Positions 16,844 to 24,984 are shown, numbered from the stretch's first letter. The stretch: 64,000 bases of DNA from Salinicoccus roseus (GCF_003814515.1 NZ_RKQJ01000004.1:124001-188000); one strand, 5' to 3'. Numbers and translations: made by a program. The notes: generated by a model not told the origin, from the letters alone.

Positions 16844-17815
16844 TTGAAGGAATATGACTTCGATAAAGATCAGCTGGAGACACTGATCAACTTTGCAGAA
16901 CACTTGAAGACAAAGGAGAAGCATGGCATCCCCCAGCGCTTCATGAGCGGCAAGCACATCGCACTCATCTTCGAGAAGCAGTCGACGCGTACGCGCTCAG
17001 CCTTTACTGTAGCAGCGAGCAAACTCGGGGCAAACGTGGAATACTTAAGCAAGAACGATATGCAGCTCGGGGCCAAGGAATCCGTGGAAGATACGGCGAA
17101 AGTGCTGGGATCGATGTTTGACGGCATCGCCTTCAGAGGATTTGAACAGTCGACCGTAGAGGAACTCGGTACGCATGCCGGCGTACCAGTGTGGAACGCC
17201 CTCACAAACGAGTGGCACCCCACCCAGATGCTGGCTGATTTTCTGACAATAAAGGAACACCTCGGTACCTACCATGGAAAGACAGTCACTTTTGTAGGGG
17301 ATGGCAGGAATAATATGTCCCACTCCCTTCTCGTGACCGGGGCGATCCTCGGAGTGAACATCAATATTGTAGCACCCGAGTCCCTGCAGCCTGCACTTTC
17401 AGTTCAAAAATTGGCTAAAGAGCTTCAGCAGCAGTCGGGAAGCCGGTCCCTGATCACTTCAGATGTTGAAAAGGGTGTCCATGGAAGTGACGTCATATAC
17501 ACCGATGTCTGGTGTTCCATGGGAGAAGAAGATGCACTGGAGGAACGCTATGAACTTCTCCATCCATACCAGGTCAACCAGCAGATGATGGATATGACTG
17601 GAAAGGAAAATACCATTTTCCTCCATTGTCTGCCTGCAATTCATGATACAACCACCGATGTGGGCAAACTTGCCTATGAAAAATTCGGGGTGGATGGACT
17701 AGAGGTGACCGACGAAGTATTCAGGAGCAGCTATTCGAAGGTCTTCGATCAGGCTGAGAACAGAATGCATACAATTAAAGCACTGCTCGCTGTAACCTGC
17801 GGCGACGTCTATTAG
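16844..17815 (+). CDS. argF: ornithine carbamoyltransferase, 5' end unresolved
   Basis: Ornithine carbamoyltransferase with the carbamoyl-phosphate motif STRTR, HPTQ, the ornithine loop (D-x-WCSMG) and HCLP. It makes citrulline from ornithine and carbamoyl phosphate. The coordinates use TTG 16844, the only standard start in this frame, but family-conserved sequence ([12 protein letters not shown]) continues upstream of it and TTG 16844 has no ribosome site. The frame stays open back to a TGA at 16787. A well-placed TTG at 16794 (GGGAG 8 bases before) is out of frame by one base next to a G4 run; with five G it would read straight into argF. So there is a one-base deletion, an assembly error or an unusual start. 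Biosynthetic versus catabolic role is not decided by context. Confidence 0.85.
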   Translation: MKEYDFDKDQLETLINFAEHLKTKEKHGIPQRFMSGKHIALIFEKQSTRTRSAFTVAASKLGANVEYLSKNDMQLGAKESVEDTAKVLGSMFDGIAFRGFEQSTVEELGTHAGVPVWNALTNEWHPTQMLADFLTIKEHLGTYHGKTVTFVGDGRNNMSHSLLVTGAILGVNINIVAPESLQPALSVQKLAKELQQQSGSRSLITSDVEKGVHGSDVIYTDVWCSMGEEDALEERYELLHPYQVNQQMMDMTGKENTIFLHCLPAIHDTTTDVGKLAYEKFGVDGLEVTDEVFRSSYSKVFDQAENRMHTIKALLAVTCGDVY

Positions 17816-17843
17816 GAGAGCAACTTCACAGTTGCTCTTTTTT
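17815..17843 (+). terminator. argF terminator
   Basis: GAGAGCAAC-TTCACA-GTTGCTCT followed by a T run, directly after the argF stop. Confidence 0.85.
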
Positions 17844-17899
17844 GATGTGTAATCTATACGTGCCCGGGTATATAAGGAAGAGATAAAACTTAAGCTCAT

Positions 17900-17915
17900 A
17901 TACCTATAGGGGTAT
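17900..17915. promoter_or_regulatory. CstR operator 1
   Basis: ATACCTATAGGGGTAT, a near-palindrome of the CsoR/CstR operator type (ATACCC-N4-GGGTAT core). It abuts the -35 box of cstR, suggesting autoregulation. Confidence 0.8.
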
Positions 17916-17944
17916 TTGACAAATGCAATTTCACCCTTTATAAT
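17916..17944 (+). promoter_or_regulatory. cstR promoter
   Basis: TTGACA (17916-17921), 17 bases, TATAAT (17939-17944): perfect sigma-A consensus touching operator 1. Confidence 0.85.
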
Positions 17945-17975
17945 GTTCATATATCAAATAAAGAAGGTGATGTTG

Positions 17976-18260
17976 TTGGCTACATTAGAAGAACAGACGG
18001 TCTACGATAAAGCTGTAATCAATCGCATTAATCGTCTTCAGGGCCAAATCAACGGTGCACTGAAAATGATTGAGGAAGGCAAGGACTGCAAAGATGTCGT
18101 CACCCAATTGAGCGCGGCGAAAAGTGCACTCAATCGTACAATGAACGTCATCGTCAGTGAAAATCTTGTCCAGTGCGTGAGGGAAACCATGAACAATCCG
18201 GATGAAGATACAGACGAACTTGTCAAAGAAGCAGTTGAATTACTTAATAAGAGCAGATGA
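17976..18260 (+). CDS. cstR: persulfide-sensing repressor CstR (CsoR family)
   Basis: 94-residue all-helical CsoR-family repressor. The two sensing cysteines are at the expected places (EGKDCKDVV and ENLVQCVRE); the His that would complete a Cu(I) site in CsoR is not seen, which favours CstR. In S. aureus CstR, inorganic polysulfide or persulfide cross-links the two Cys and releases the DNA. TTG 17976 is chosen because AAGGTGA lies 5 bases before it; ATG 17970 overlaps that site. It heads the cst locus with operators on both sides of the gene. Confidence 0.9.
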   Translation: MATLEEQTVYDKAVINRINRLQGQINGALKMIEEGKDCKDVVTQLSAAKSALNRTMNVIVSENLVQCVRETMNNPDEDTDELVKEAVELLNKSR

Positions 18261-18288
18261 TCCCATCTGTTTTTATTTATTTAAAAAA

Positions 18289-18304
18289 ATACCCCTATAG
18301 GTAT
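18289..18304. promoter_or_regulatory. CstR operator 2
   Basis: ATACCCCTATAGGTAT immediately upstream of the -35 of the cstA promoter; it is the mirror of operator 1. Confidence 0.82.
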
Positions 18305-18333
18305 TTGACAAATTGAAAAAGCATTGTTATTAT
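18305..18333 (+). promoter_or_regulatory. cstA-cstB-tauE promoter
   Basis: TTGACA (18305-18310), 17 bases, TATTAT (18328-18333). The -35 touches operator 2 and the -10 runs into operator 3, so repressor on both would bracket the polymerase site. Confidence 0.85.
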
Positions 18334-18347
18334 ACCCCTACAGGTAT
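18332..18347. promoter_or_regulatory. CstR operator 3
   Basis: ATACCCCTACAGGTAT overlapping the -10/start region of the cstA promoter, 43 bp centre to centre from operator 2. Confidence 0.82.
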
Positions 18348-18373
18348 TAAAAACAGGAGGATGATTTAGCAAT

Positions 18374-19471
18374 ATGAGTAACACGCAAACAAAGTACCAC
18401 ATCAATGACGCCGACCAGGTGGTCGAAGCAAATGAATATCTATTGGATGTAAGGGAACCTTTCGAATATGAAATGGGACACATTGCTGAGGCAGACAATG
18501 TATCCGTAAATGAAATTGAAGAACGCCTCGAAGAACTTCCAAAGGACAGAAAGATCCATGTATACTGCCAGCGCGGAAAACGCGGTGCAAATGCAGTTGA
18601 AATACTGAAACGCAATGGTTTCGACGCAGTGAACCTTGAAGAGGGCTATTCAGCATATACAGGGAAATACGACAGTGCAGGCAAAGCAGGCGAAACTTCA
18701 GAGGCATCAACTGCAAATGTTGAAATTGATCCAAACCGGGTAAAGGTCGAAGCAAGTGGGCTCCAATGTCCAGGCCCTCTCCTTAAGGTTAATGAAGTGA
18801 TGGGAGAGCTGGAGCCGGGACAACAGATGGAAATCACGGTTACAGACTTCGGATTCTGCACAGATGTCGAAGCATGGGCACGCAAGACTGGAAATTCCAT
18901 TCTTAAAAATGAAAAATCAGAAGATAAGGTTGTAGTAGTGATGCAGAAGAATGCACCACAGGCCAAGGCTGCCGGAGAAGGTCATCAGATGGTCGAAACG
19001 AAAGATGGCGCAACGATGGTCGTATTCAGCGGGGATATGGATAAGGCACTAGCTTCATTCATCATCGCCACCGGTGCAAAAAGCATGGGCAAAGATGTCA
19101 CTATGTTCTTCACTTTCTGGGGCCTCAATGTCATCAAGGACCCGAATGCACCGAAAAAGAATAAATCCGGTCTGGATAAGGCGTTCAGCATGATGATGCC
19201 AAAATCCGCCTCTAAACTTCCGATTTCCAACATGAACATGTTCGGTCTCGGATCCAAAATGATCCAATATGTAATGAAGAAGAAAAAGGTAGACGCGCTT
19301 ACTGAAATGATTGAAAAGGCAGATAAACTCGGCGTCAAAATGGTAGCCTGCACAATGAGCATGGATATCATGGCCATTGACGAAGATGAGCTTCTTCCTA
19401 ACGTCAATTTCGGCGGCGTAGGCACCTACCTCGGCGATGCAGAAAACGGCAACTTGAACCTGTTCATATAA
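18374..19471 (+). CDS. cstA: multidomain sulfurtransferase CstA (rhodanese-TusA-DsrE)
   Basis: 365 residues in three sulfur-transfer domains. A rhodanese (about 8-95) has its active Cys65 in VYCQRGKRG; a TusA-like domain (about 120-195) has Cys132 in LQCPGPLLK; a DsrE-type domain (about 210-365) has a Cys in VKMVACTMSMDIM and a membrane-leaning AFSMMMPKSASKLPISNM segment. It relays sulfane sulfur between carriers during sulfide/persulfide stress. A linker rich in Ala, Ser and Gly joins domains 1 and 2. AGGAGG is 13 bases before the ATG, a long spacing. First gene of the CstR-repressed operon. Confidence 0.95.
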   Translation: MSNTQTKYHINDADQVVEANEYLLDVREPFEYEMGHIAEADNVSVNEIEERLEELPKDRKIHVYCQRGKRGANAVEILKRNGFDAVNLEEGYSAYTGKYDSAGKAGETSEASTANVEIDPNRVKVEASGLQCPGPLLKVNEVMGELEPGQQMEITVTDFGFCTDVEAWARKTGNSILKNEKSEDKVVVVMQKNAPQAKAAGEGHQMVETKDGATMVVFSGDMDKALASFIIATGAKSMGKDVTMFFTFWGLNVIKDPNAPKKNKSGLDKAFSMMMPKSASKLPISNMNMFGLGSKMIQYVMKKKKVDALTEMIEKADKLGVKMVACTMSMDIMAIDEDELLPNVNFGGVGTYLGDAENGNLNLFI

Positions 19472-19531
19472 TTGGACAGGTTGCCCTAAGCATCCACACT
19501 AACCAATCAAAATTTCAAGGAGTGTATTCAA

Positions 19532-20893
19532 ATGTTCTTTAAACAATTCTTCGATAAAAAACTTGCACAAACTTCTTATATGGTAGCTTGTCAAAAGACA
19601 CAGGAAGCGATCATCATCGACCCAAAAAGAGTGATTGATGAGTATGAAGAAGTAGCTGAAGCAGAAGGTTTCAATATTACTCAAGTGACGGAAACGCATA
19701 TCCACGCGGACTTCGCTTCCGGTCTTCGCGATGCTGCAAAACACTTCAATGCGACAGCATACGTATCTGATGAAGGTGACGAAAACTGGAAATACGAAAA
19801 TATGCCAGAAGATACCGTCTACCTCAAAGACGGTGACATCATCAATGTCGGCAATGTTGAGCTGAAAGTCATCCACACGCCAGGTCATACTCCAGAAAGC
19901 ATTTCATTTGTCCTGACCGATCGTGGAGGCGGCAGTGATGAGCCTATGGGCATCTTCACTGGTGACTTCATCTTCGTTGGTGACATCGGCCGGCCAGACC
20001 TGCTCGAAGAAGCTGCAAAAATGGAAGGTACAACCGAAGAAGGCGCGAATGCGATGTTCGATTCCCTCAATAAGATGAATGACTATCCTGACTATATGCA
20101 AGTGTGGCCTGGCCACGGTGCAGGCAGTGCTTGCGGTAAATCCCTTGGCGCAGTACCATTGTCCACTCTTGGATATGAGCGCAAAAACAACTGGGTGTTC
20201 GAATACGAAGACAAAGATGCCTTCATCAAGGAACTGACAAGTGACCAGCCAGAGCCGCCAAGCTACTTTGCACAGATGAAGAAAGTCAATAAGGAAGGCT
20301 TGCCTGAATTCAAGGTGAAGGAAGTCGAAGTCGGTACACCTGATACGCTTCCAGGCCAACTGTTCGACCTCAGAAGCAAGGAAGAATTCAAAAAAGGATT
20401 CAAAAAAGGCGCAATCAACATCCCATACAATGACAAATTCCTTCAATTTGCCGGATGGTATGTAGATTATGATCATCCGATGACAGTAATCGCCAATCCT
20501 GAACACAGCAAGACCCTCCAGGAAGATCTTGCATCCATCGGTTTCGACAACCTTAAGCTGATCGTCCCTGAGGATAAAGCAGACAAGTACTTCGATGATT
20601 CCTACAAAAATGTAACACCTGAAGAACTGGTCGAGAACCATGAAGATAAGCATATCCTGGACGTCCGTTCCACTTCCGAGTATAAGGAAGGCAACCTTGA
20701 TAATGCTCATCATGTCCACTTTGGTCATCTCGATGAGAAAGAAGTGCCATTCAACACAGACGATACGATCTATGTCCACTGTCAATCCGGTGTACGTTCA
20801 GCCATCGCGATGAGTGCACTTAAAGCACGCGGCTTCGATAATGTCGTCAATATAGAAAAAGGTTATGCCGGCATTAAAGAAGCGATGAACTAA
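19532..20893 (+). CDS. cstB: persulfide dioxygenase-sulfurtransferase CstB
   Basis: 453 residues. The N-terminal metallo-beta-lactamase-fold non-heme Fe(II) dioxygenase has metal ligands in THIHADF, HTPGHTPES and GDIGRPD and the GHGAGSACGKSLG loop; it is followed by a degenerate rhodanese and a C-terminal active rhodanese with Cys417 in VHCQSGVRS. The S. aureus enzyme oxidises low-molecular-weight persulfides and yields thiosulfate. Cys20 and the GSACGKS Cys, also present in S. aureus CstB, are conserved. It lies 60 bp after cstA and its stop overlaps the tauE ATG by one base. Confidence 0.95.
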   Translation: MFFKQFFDKKLAQTSYMVACQKTQEAIIIDPKRVIDEYEEVAEAEGFNITQVTETHIHADFASGLRDAAKHFNATAYVSDEGDENWKYENMPEDTVYLKDGDIINVGNVELKVIHTPGHTPESISFVLTDRGGGSDEPMGIFTGDFIFVGDIGRPDLLEEAAKMEGTTEEGANAMFDSLNKMNDYPDYMQVWPGHGAGSACGKSLGAVPLSTLGYERKNNWVFEYEDKDAFIKELTSDQPEPPSYFAQMKKVNKEGLPEFKVKEVEVGTPDTLPGQLFDLRSKEEFKKGFKKGAINIPYNDKFLQFAGWYVDYDHPMTVIANPEHSKTLQEDLASIGFDNLKLIVPEDKADKYFDDSYKNVTPEELVENHEDKHILDVRSTSEYKEGNLDNAHHVHFGHLDEKEVPFNTDDTIYVHCQSGVRSAIAMSALKARGFDNVVNIEKGYAGIKEAMN

Positions 20894-21672
20894 TGGACAT
20901 TACTTTTATAATCGTTATATTTCTGATCGGATTCATCGGTTCCTTCATCTCCGGGATGGTAGGAATCGGTGGCTCCATCATAAAGTATCCAATGCTGCTT
21001 TATATTCCATCCATGCTTGGAATCGCTGCATTCACTTCCCATGAGGTGGCAGGCATCAGTGCCGTACAGGTTTTCTTTGCAACGATTGCCGGTGTATGGG
21101 CATATAAAAGCAGTGGTTATTTGAACATGAGATTGATTGCTTATATGGGTGGAGCCATCCTGATCGGCAGTCTTCTTGGTGGATACGGATCAGAATTTCT
21201 CACCGAGACCCAGATAGACATCGTATATGCAGTACTTGCAACAATTGCTGTAGTCATGATGTTCCTTCCAAAAAAGGAAGTGCCATTCAATCCAGGTGAT
21301 AACCTCGATTTCAATGGTCCTCTGGCAGCTGCACTTGCATTCATCACTGGGGCTGCAGCAGGTATCGTTGGTGCTGCGGGTGCGTTCATACTCGTACCGA
21401 TTATGCTTGTAGTGCTTAAGATACCCACCAGGGTAACCATTGCCACAAGCCTTGCCGTCACATTCATTTCTTCCATTGGTACCACAATCGGTAAAGTTGT
21501 GACGGATCAGGTACTCTATGGACCCGCAGTCATCATGATCATAGCCAGTCTCATTGCTGCACCTCTGGGTGCCAAGGCAGGCCAGAACATGAATACGAAG
21601 ATTCTTCAATGGATACTTGCACTACTCATTTTGGGTACAGCAATAAAGATATGGACCGAAATCTTCATGTAG
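20893..21672 (+). CDS. tauE: TauE/SafE-family sulfur-anion permease
   Basis: 259 residues, eight hydrophobic helices, with the duplicated TauE/SafE glycine pattern GMVGIGGSIIKYPML and GAAAGIVGAAGAFILVP. The family exports or imports sulfur anions such as sulfite, thiosulfate or sulfoacetate. Overlap with cstB (TAATG) shows co-translation, so a role in expelling CstB products is likely. Unlike the S. aureus locus, no sulfide:quinone reductase gene follows here; the operon ends at the terminator. Confidence 0.9.
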   Translation: MDITFIIVIFLIGFIGSFISGMVGIGGSIIKYPMLLYIPSMLGIAAFTSHEVAGISAVQVFFATIAGVWAYKSSGYLNMRLIAYMGGAILIGSLLGGYGSEFLTETQIDIVYAVLATIAVVMMFLPKKEVPFNPGDNLDFNGPLAAALAFITGAAAGIVGAAGAFILVPIMLVVLKIPTRVTIATSLAVTFISSIGTTIGKVVTDQVLYGPAVIMIIASLIAAPLGAKAGQNMNTKILQWILALLILGTAIKIWTEIFM

Positions 21673-21686
21673 ATATACCATTACAG

Positions 21687-21727
21687 ACTAAAAGGCACAG
21701 TGCATTTTCTGCACTGTGCCTTTTAGT
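21687..21727. terminator. bidirectional terminator after the cst operon
   Basis: ACTAAAAGGCACAGTGCA-TTTTC-TGCACTGTGCCTTTTAGT. It serves tauE and the convergent thioredoxin gene, whose stop lies in its right arm. Confidence 0.88.
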
Positions 21728-22268
21728 TTATCTTATCGAAAGCTGAGTTGATTGACCGTTCTGTCATCGGGCCGATGTATTTGGACTCGATGTATCCCTC
21801 TGCATTGACGAAGTACGAGGTTGGTATGCTCTTCACCTGGTACATGCCTGTCACAGTTCCGTCCTCATCAAGTGGTACAGGGAAATTCAATTGATAGTCA
21901 TCATGGAATGCTTTCGTGTCTTCCACGCTGCTTTCCTGATGCATCATATTTACTGCAATGATTTCCACATCATCACTGCGGGATTCATAAAAATTGACCA
22001 TATGAGGCATTTCAGCTTTGCATGGTGGACACCAGGAAGCCCAAAAATTCAACATGACAGGCTTTCCCACCTCACTCAGCGTAATCTCTTCCCCCTCAAG
22101 TGTTTCGAGGGTGAAGTCAGGTGCCTTCGCCCCGATTTCAAGACCAGTCTCCGGATCTGACTCAAGATTCCCGCTCACCCCTATACTGTCCGATAAAGCT
22201 TCATAGAGTGTAAACCCAATCACTCCAAGTAATATGATGATGAGGATGACATGGCGCATCCTACTCAT
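21723..22268 (-). CDS. membrane-anchored ResA/TlpA-like thiol-disulfide oxidoreductase
   Basis: 181 residues: an uncleaved N-terminal membrane anchor (MRHVILIIILLGVIGFTLYEAL), then an extracytoplasmic thioredoxin fold (about 45-181) with the redox motif FWASWCPPCKAEMP and a cis-Pro at SIPTSYF. This matches the ResA/TlpA class that reduces disulfides outside the membrane, for example in cytochrome c maturation. ATG 22268 gives a 7-base spacing from AAGGGA, and the gene overlaps the end of the upstream membrane-protein gene. The partner protein below could supply electrons or be the substrate. Confidence 0.85.
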   Translation of the reverse strand: MSRMRHVILIIILLGVIGFTLYEALSDSIGVSGNLESDPETGLEIGAKAPDFTLETLEGEEITLSEVGKPVMLNFWASWCPPCKAEMPHMVNFYESRSDDVEIIAVNMMHQESSVEDTKAFHDDYQLNFPVPLDEDGTVTGMYQVKSIPTSYFVNAEGYIESKYIGPMTERSINSAFDKIN

Positions 22269-22884
22269 CATCATTTCCCTTATTAACGGATAGCAATACA
22301 TAAACCAGGCTTATGATGATCCACCATTGGATAATGCTTACACCCAAAACTTCAGGACCACTGTAGATGAAGAACCTTCCCAATAACTGCATTATAAATA
22401 CCGTTGCAGTAATGGCCAATATCGCCCTGAAACGCCTCCACATGAAGTAGATCAGAACCAATGCGGCAAGCGTTATTATTGCCATGGCGATATAAGGCCA
22501 TTGGGGGAGCGTCCTCAATTCCAGAACACCATAGAATGCAAGCAGCGCCACGGAGAAGATGCAATAGGCTTCTACATAGAATAAACCTCGGGAACGGTAG
22601 AAGAGGTAGAAGAAAGTCACTGTCAGAGCCAGCAGAAGGCCTTCAGCCCCGCCATCGAAGTAGAGCACACCCATTGGATTATTAATAAACTCAGACCAGT
22701 TGAATGGTATGTATGTCAGTTTATAGACCAAAAACAGGAGGATGATAGCATTCGTCCATTCATTGAACAGTCTTTTCTTATCCTCAGACTCCCACAGCAT
22801 CAGGTAGGTGACTATAAAGGATAATATGATGGCCATATAGACCGAAGGTATGGAGATGCTACCGATATCAAACGTTTCAAACAT
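22261..22884 (-). CDS. polytopic membrane protein, unknown, paired with the ResA-like gene
   Basis: 207 residues with six or seven hydrophobic helices. The early part (FNEWTNAIILLFLVYKLTYI, then NNPMGVLYFDGGAEGLLLAL) has a faint resemblance in layout to prolipoprotein diacylglyceryl transferases, but Lgt catalytic motifs are not seen, so I give no function. It overlaps the downstream ResA-like gene by eight bases, indicating a dedicated pair. Only a poor ribosome site precedes the ATG (GGATTGATAGC). A disulfide-reductant membrane partner is one possibility (CcdA-type Cys pairs are absent). Confidence 0.6.
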   Translation of the reverse strand: MFETFDIGSISIPSVYMAIILSFIVTYLMLWESEDKKRLFNEWTNAIILLFLVYKLTYIPFNWSEFINNPMGVLYFDGGAEGLLLALTVTFFYLFYRSRGLFYVEAYCIFSVALLAFYGVLELRTLPQWPYIAMAIITLAALVLIYFMWRRFRAILAITATVFIMQLLGRFFIYSGPEVLGVSIIQWWIIISLVYVLLSVNKGNDDE

Positions 22885-22992
22885 GCTATCAATCCAATTC
22901 CAATAGATTTAAAGACGCTTATAATGATGCCATGAATTTCGATACATTAAAAGCTAATTGCACTTCCCACCTTCAGAAATTTCATCGATCAT

Positions 22993-23817
22993 CTAATGCA
23001 GCCTGCCGATTGCCTGCTTCACGATGGCATCATACATCCTTGCAGGAATCAACCTGCTCATGAAACCTAAAGCAAGCGATCCCCGAGTAGTCCGATAGAC
23101 TGGTTTTACATGCTCTTCAATCAGAGCTTTTATCATAATATCCCGGGTATGGTCGACTTCCGGTGCCCGTTCGAAGGCTTTCAGCATAAAAGTCTTCAGA
23201 TCATCCATCTGGTTCTGATAGTCAGGAACTTTCGGTGCCATATAGTTTTCTTCAAGCGCCACTTGCCCAAAAGCGGTTTTCACAACCCCAGGCTCGACCA
23301 TGACTACATCAATCCCCAATTCCCCGACTTCCTGTCTCAATGCCGTCCCTATAGCTTTGATACTGTGCTTTGTAGCAGCGTAGTAGCCCATTCCTGCACT
23401 TGAAACATGCGCAGCTGAGGAACTGGTCAGCACGATGCGTCCTCTCTTCTCCCGACGCATTGATGGCAGGACTGAACGGACCGTTTCCACAGCTCCAAAT
23501 ACATTGACTTCAAACTGGCGCCTGACTGCTTCTTCAGGCACTTCTTCAATAGGTCCATACACTCCGAAGCCGGCATTCACCAGTACTGCATCAATTGGGC
23601 CATGATCCGCTTCGATAGCCTCCTGTACCTTTCCTATGTCAGCTGTCTCAGTGATGTCAAGCGGGTAGGCGTGTGCACCCTTTCTGACAAGCATCTCCAA
23701 GAGGTGAGCACGCCTGGCACTTACGCAAACGACGTGTTTTCTTTGCTTCAACAGTTGTAAAGCTACTGCCATGCCAAAACCGCTTGAAGCTCCTGTAATC
23801 CAAATCACTTTAGCCAT
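22993..23817 (-). CDS. SDR-family oxidoreductase (retinol-dehydrogenase-like)
   Basis: 274-residue classical SDR: TGASSGFGMA at the N-terminus, LVNAGFGVYG, the catalytic Ser in LTSSSAA, and YYAATK. The long C-terminal region (about 190-274) with MAPKVPDYQNQM and a basic, hydrophobic end resembles SDRs acting on lipophilic alcohols or ketones. Substrate unknown. It stands alone between an 108-bp gap and the MerR-like gene 30 bp upstream, with which it may be co-transcribed. Only a weak GGGG-type ribosome site precedes the ATG. Confidence 0.82.
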   Translation of the reverse strand: MAKVIWITGASSGFGMAVALQLLKQRKHVVCVSARRAHLLEMLVRKGAHAYPLDITETADIGKVQEAIEADHGPIDAVLVNAGFGVYGPIEEVPEEAVRRQFEVNVFGAVETVRSVLPSMRREKRGRIVLTSSSAAHVSSAGMGYYAATKHSIKAIGTALRQEVGELGIDVVMVEPGVVKTAFGQVALEENYMAPKVPDYQNQMDDLKTFMLKAFERAPEVDHTRDIMIKALIEEHVKPVYRTTRGSLALGFMSRLIPARMYDAIVKQAIGRLH

Positions 23818-23847
23818 GGTCCAACCCCAATCGCATCCTGTCGGATT

Positions 23848-24612
23848 CTATTTTTTGAACATGCTGAACAACTTGCTGAAGTAACCACCTTTTTCTTCTT
23901 CGTCCTGTCTATTCGACTGGGCGGCACTACCAGTTTCTTCTCTTTCGGAATCATCTTCCGCAGCATCATAATTGCTCATATCCACGTTTGAGGCACTACT
24001 TTTCTCCTGGTCCCCGATATCGCTTGTATAGATCATTCTTTCGCCAGCATCTTCTTTTTCTCCATCATCTGTCAGAGACGTTTCCTCATACTGTACGTCT
24101 TCATATACTTCCGCATCCCCTGATCCAGCAGAGTGATTCCATTCTTCATTCTTATCTTCATCTTTATACTGAAGTGACAGTGTTTGAGAGTATTTTCCGT
24201 ACTCATCAAGCTTTTCAACCAGCCTATGTACATTGTTCTTGAGCTCCCTGTTTTCCTGCTGCATCGCTTCCAGTTTATCCATGACAACTCCAAGCATTTG
24301 ATTGATATCGCTATTGGTAACGTTGGCAGGAACATTCTGGGAAGTTTCCGTAACAATGCTCGGTACCTCTTCGATGATTTCGTCTGCCGCTGTCTCCAAT
24401 GTATAACCTGGCTGTTTTGCAAGTTTGATGAAAGCTTTCAGGACCTCTACATCCCCTTGTGAAAACAGTCTTCTATTATGTTCATCTTTAGCAACTTCGT
24501 ACTTCCTGTCTTCAAGCAGCCTAACGTACTTTCGAACGTTCTGATCTGACAGTTCCACTTTATCTTTTACTTGAGCAGTAGTATAGTATATCGCCTGATT
24601 CATTTCCTTCAT
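23848..24612 (-). CDS. MerR-type DNA-binding protein with coiled coil and amphipathic tail
   Basis: 254 residues in four parts: a MerR-like winged helix (about 6-80, YYTTAQVKDKVELSDQNVRKYV...RRLFSQGDVEVL); a coiled coil (about 108-150, NQMLGVVMDKLEAMQQENRELKNNVHRLVEKL); a long acidic, low-complexity stretch; and a C-terminal amphipathic helix GGYFSKLFSMFKK. The layout recalls DUF3967/RacA-like proteins rather than metal-sensing MerR activators. The tail could touch the membrane, so a DNA-to-membrane tether is a reasonable guess, not a demonstrated role. AAGG precedes the ATG by 7 bases. Confidence 0.7.
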   Translation of the reverse strand: MKEMNQAIYYTTAQVKDKVELSDQNVRKYVRLLEDRKYEVAKDEHNRRLFSQGDVEVLKAFIKLAKQPGYTLETAADEIIEEVPSIVTETSQNVPANVTNSDINQMLGVVMDKLEAMQQENRELKNNVHRLVEKLDEYGKYSQTLSLQYKDEDKNEEWNHSAGSGDAEVYEDVQYEETSLTDDGEKEDAGERMIYTSDIGDQEKSSASNVDMSNYDAAEDDSEREETGSAAQSNRQDEEEKGGYFSKLFSMFKK

Positions 24613-24937
24613 AGATTTACCTTCTTCCTTATAATTGTTACCATAATTATAACATTATTCATATACCTGTCCACAATTCACTGAAACGCTTCCGAATAAT
24701 CTGATGTATCGCTTATGAAACGATGGTGCGAACTGCGTTATACAAATTCAATAAACCTTTTACTGATAGTGATTAACAAGCATAATAGACCTGTTATTTG
24801 TCGTGAATAAAGTATCGCTTAATATTGATGTAATTTGATGTCCCATAACCCATTCTACCATATTATTATAACGATAATAAATCATAATATTGAAAATACG
24901 AAAAGATCAAACTATTTATATATATCAGATAATGATA
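24613..24937. other. AT-rich intergenic region with one dyad
   Basis: No plausible gene. It contains the perfect inverted repeat TTATTAT-AACG-ATAATAA at 24863-24880, about 60 bp upstream of the metI promoter, and a weaker GTTA/TAAC element just before the MerR-like gene. Either could be an operator. Confidence 0.5.
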
Positions 24938-24966
24938 TTGACTTTATCTCAATAAATCTGTATATT
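24938..24966 (+). promoter_or_regulatory. metI leader promoter
   Basis: TTGACT (24938-24943), 17 bases, TATATT (24961-24966); the start point near 24973 suits the T-box leader. Confidence 0.75.
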
Positions 24967-24984
24967 AGTTTAAACTGAATTTTA

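Noticed and set aside
16786-16857. 23-codon ORF ([11 protein letters not shown]...) overlapping the argF start as a possible arginine leader peptide
   Set aside because: Contains no Arg codon, its ATG touches the ribosome site, and no terminator follows; the one-base frameshift reading explains the region better.
19904-20785. Minus-strand ORF (293 codons) inside cstB
   Set aside because: Shadow of the conserved cstB reading frame; no initiation site.
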